Shown: piece after piece, positions 18,530 through 19,726 of the stretch
Layout: the number at the start of each line of letters is the position of its first letter
How positions within the stretch are numbered: the stretch's first letter is position 1
Assembly: GCA_002900995.3 (NCBI GenBank)
Contig: PJEW03000048.1
Location: 1 to 19,726, forward strand
Length of the DNA: 19,726 bases
From: Ganoderma boninense
Taxonomy: Eukaryota > Basidiomycota > Agaricomycetes > Polyporales > Polyporaceae
Direction: 5' to 3'
Translations under genes and position numbers: made by a program
Notes under the pieces: model-generated
What the model was told of the DNA's origin: nothing
Seen by the model: only the letters and a program-made list of their open reading frames with translations
Database searches by the model: none

Positions 18530-19726
18530 CTGCACAGCCAGAAGATACGTCCGCGAGAGGAAAACCAGACTGGACAGCGCAAGATTGGTACGGAACCGTT
18601 TGAGTGTTGAGAGGAGGGAATACGCGGGAAAGGAAAGACAGGCAGAAATGAGGAAAAACAGGCTGAGGGAAAACGAACGAGCTGGAGTAGCTTTTGAAAG
18701 GCAGCCGATTTGCCCTCCACTCGTCGACGTCCAGACTACGACCTCTCATGGACATGATTGACCATAGGGCCATTCATCGTGTGGCTCCGGCCACAGAAGG
18801 GCGGCAGGCCATCCGCAATCAGAGTCCGAGGAGACAAGCCTAGACATGAGAATTCGAACCGGAAGACCACCCAGAGTGATTCGCAGTTAACACCTAACAG
18901 GGTGCAGTTTGAGGGAGGCTGGCACTCTAGTGATATGCGGCGGGGTGCGGAAGGTGGATGCGTAGCGATGATGGTCGTCTGCCAAAAGGGCGACATAGAA
19001 GCTGTCCTCTGTGAGACTTCCGGAAGGCGTTTCTGCCGCGGATCCTCGGATGGATCTTCTCCCGCCTACCAGGTGAAGCGGGTCCATAAGTAGCCGATTA
19101 GACTTTACCGGTGATCAGCGACCCGGAAGCTTTCAGGTCTCTGGTCCAGAATGAAGTTCGTGTGGACATAGAAGAACTTGGGAAAGACGCCTCCTACGAC
19201 TGGCGCGCTCGGTATAGTCAAACCGTCTGTCTCTTGATAGATCTCTCCCATGTCGTCTGCTTTCCGCGGCAGCCACCTCGCAAAGCGGTTGTGCCGACAA
19301 TACATCATCGGAATGCAAGCGACAGCAGCATTACAGTGGGTCCGAAGTGAGTCCTGAAAAATAAACCTGAAGTCAGCCTGCGTATAGCGAGAACAATGTT
19401 TCCAGCAGCGCTTGCCATGCCAGGCTAGACCACGACACGACGAGCATCTGCAAGGCCCAAGGGCGAGGAACAGGGACACAGCAACTGAGATGAGCTCGTG
19501 ACAGGGTTCGAAGCCAGTCCATGCGAGCACGCGCTGTGGCACAATGAGGCGCATGTCAGGTATGGCGAACCCAATTGCACGGCGCAAGACTTAGAGGTGC
19601 GCCGCGCACAACACCTTGTCCGACCGTTTCGCATGGAACATCTTAGTTCTTACAATAAAGGAGGTGGGACTAACCTGATCCCCGGGCCACCATCGCTGCG
19701 GAATTCGCCGGCTGCCACACCGATTG
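18530..19726. other. Right-end region, no supported gene
   Basis: It should contain the 5' exon and promoter of HMG gene 3 (minus). Possible ATG at 18749. On minus, 19587-19105 is open for 160 codons and contains RLIVPQRVLAWTGF and VFPKFFYVHTNFILD, with intron-like GTTTATTTTTCAG (about 19360). I do not recognise it, and composition does not distinguish it from chance. It may be the 3' part of a gene that continues beyond the right edge. Confidence 0.35.

Noticed and set aside
17878..18720. 280-codon minus frame as a complete gene
   Set aside because: It begins with GTG, its first part has no protein-like features, and only pieces of it belong to the HMG-box gene, whose frame changes several times and which ends at 17501.
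18850..18905. tRNA-like B box (GGTTCGAATTC on minus)
   Set aside because: No matching A box, T-stem or acceptor stem could be paired.
19500..19525. tRNA-like GGTTCGAAGCC on plus
   Set aside because: The flanking bases do not pair as a T-arm and no cloverleaf can be drawn.

Overview
The window looks like nuclear DNA of a filamentous basidiomycete, most likely an Agaricomycete. Genes are cut by many 50-70 nt GT-AG introns with GTGCGT/GTACGT-type donors, exons are GC-rich, intergenic DNA is short, and the protein families (TfdA/TauD dioxygenase, AAAP amino-acid permease, PolX polymerase, HMG-box proteins) read as fungal. There are no bacterial operons, CRISPR arrays or recognisable tRNA/rRNA genes. 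All family names come from motif recognition; no database search was run.

Left to right: (1) the 5' part of a secreted Lys/Thr-rich protein gene (minus, runs off the left edge) and, about 1.2 kb away, a minus-strand fragment whose motifs resemble ADP-ribosyltransferase-fold secreted proteins of basidiomycetes. The two share a near-identical stretch at an exon/intron junction, so they look like diverged tandem copies. (2) An eight-exon alpha-ketoglutarate-dependent TfdA/TauD-family dioxygenase (plus, 3481-5242), convergent with an eight-exon amino-acid permease (minus, 7767-5782). The permease has one clear single-base frameshift and one GC-AG intron. (3) A small membrane protein, probably mitochondrial (plus, about 8.6-9.5 kb). 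(4) A gene with the second half of an HMG box and a long acidic tail (minus, 11.2-10.2 kb). (5) A PolX-family DNA polymerase of the Pol mu/TdT/Pol4 type with an N-terminal BRCT-like segment (plus, 12330-14818). (6) A second HMG-box gene (plus, 15.6-16.8 kb) and a third (minus, 18.5-17.5 kb). (7) About 1.2 kb at the right end without a gene I can support.

The main structural oddity is that several genes (permease, PolX N-terminus, all three HMG genes, perhaps the membrane protein) keep clear family motifs, but these jump between reading frames at short homopolymer runs. Other stretches, such as all of the dioxygenase and the PolX catalytic domain, splice together with no break. This means either regional homopolymer errors in the assembly or real decay. 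It should be settled first, because it decides whether the HMG trio is live.

The genes do not form an obvious pathway. The dioxygenase and the permease could both serve sulfur/nitrogen nutrient use, and three HMG-box genes around a repair polymerase is an unusual local arrangement.
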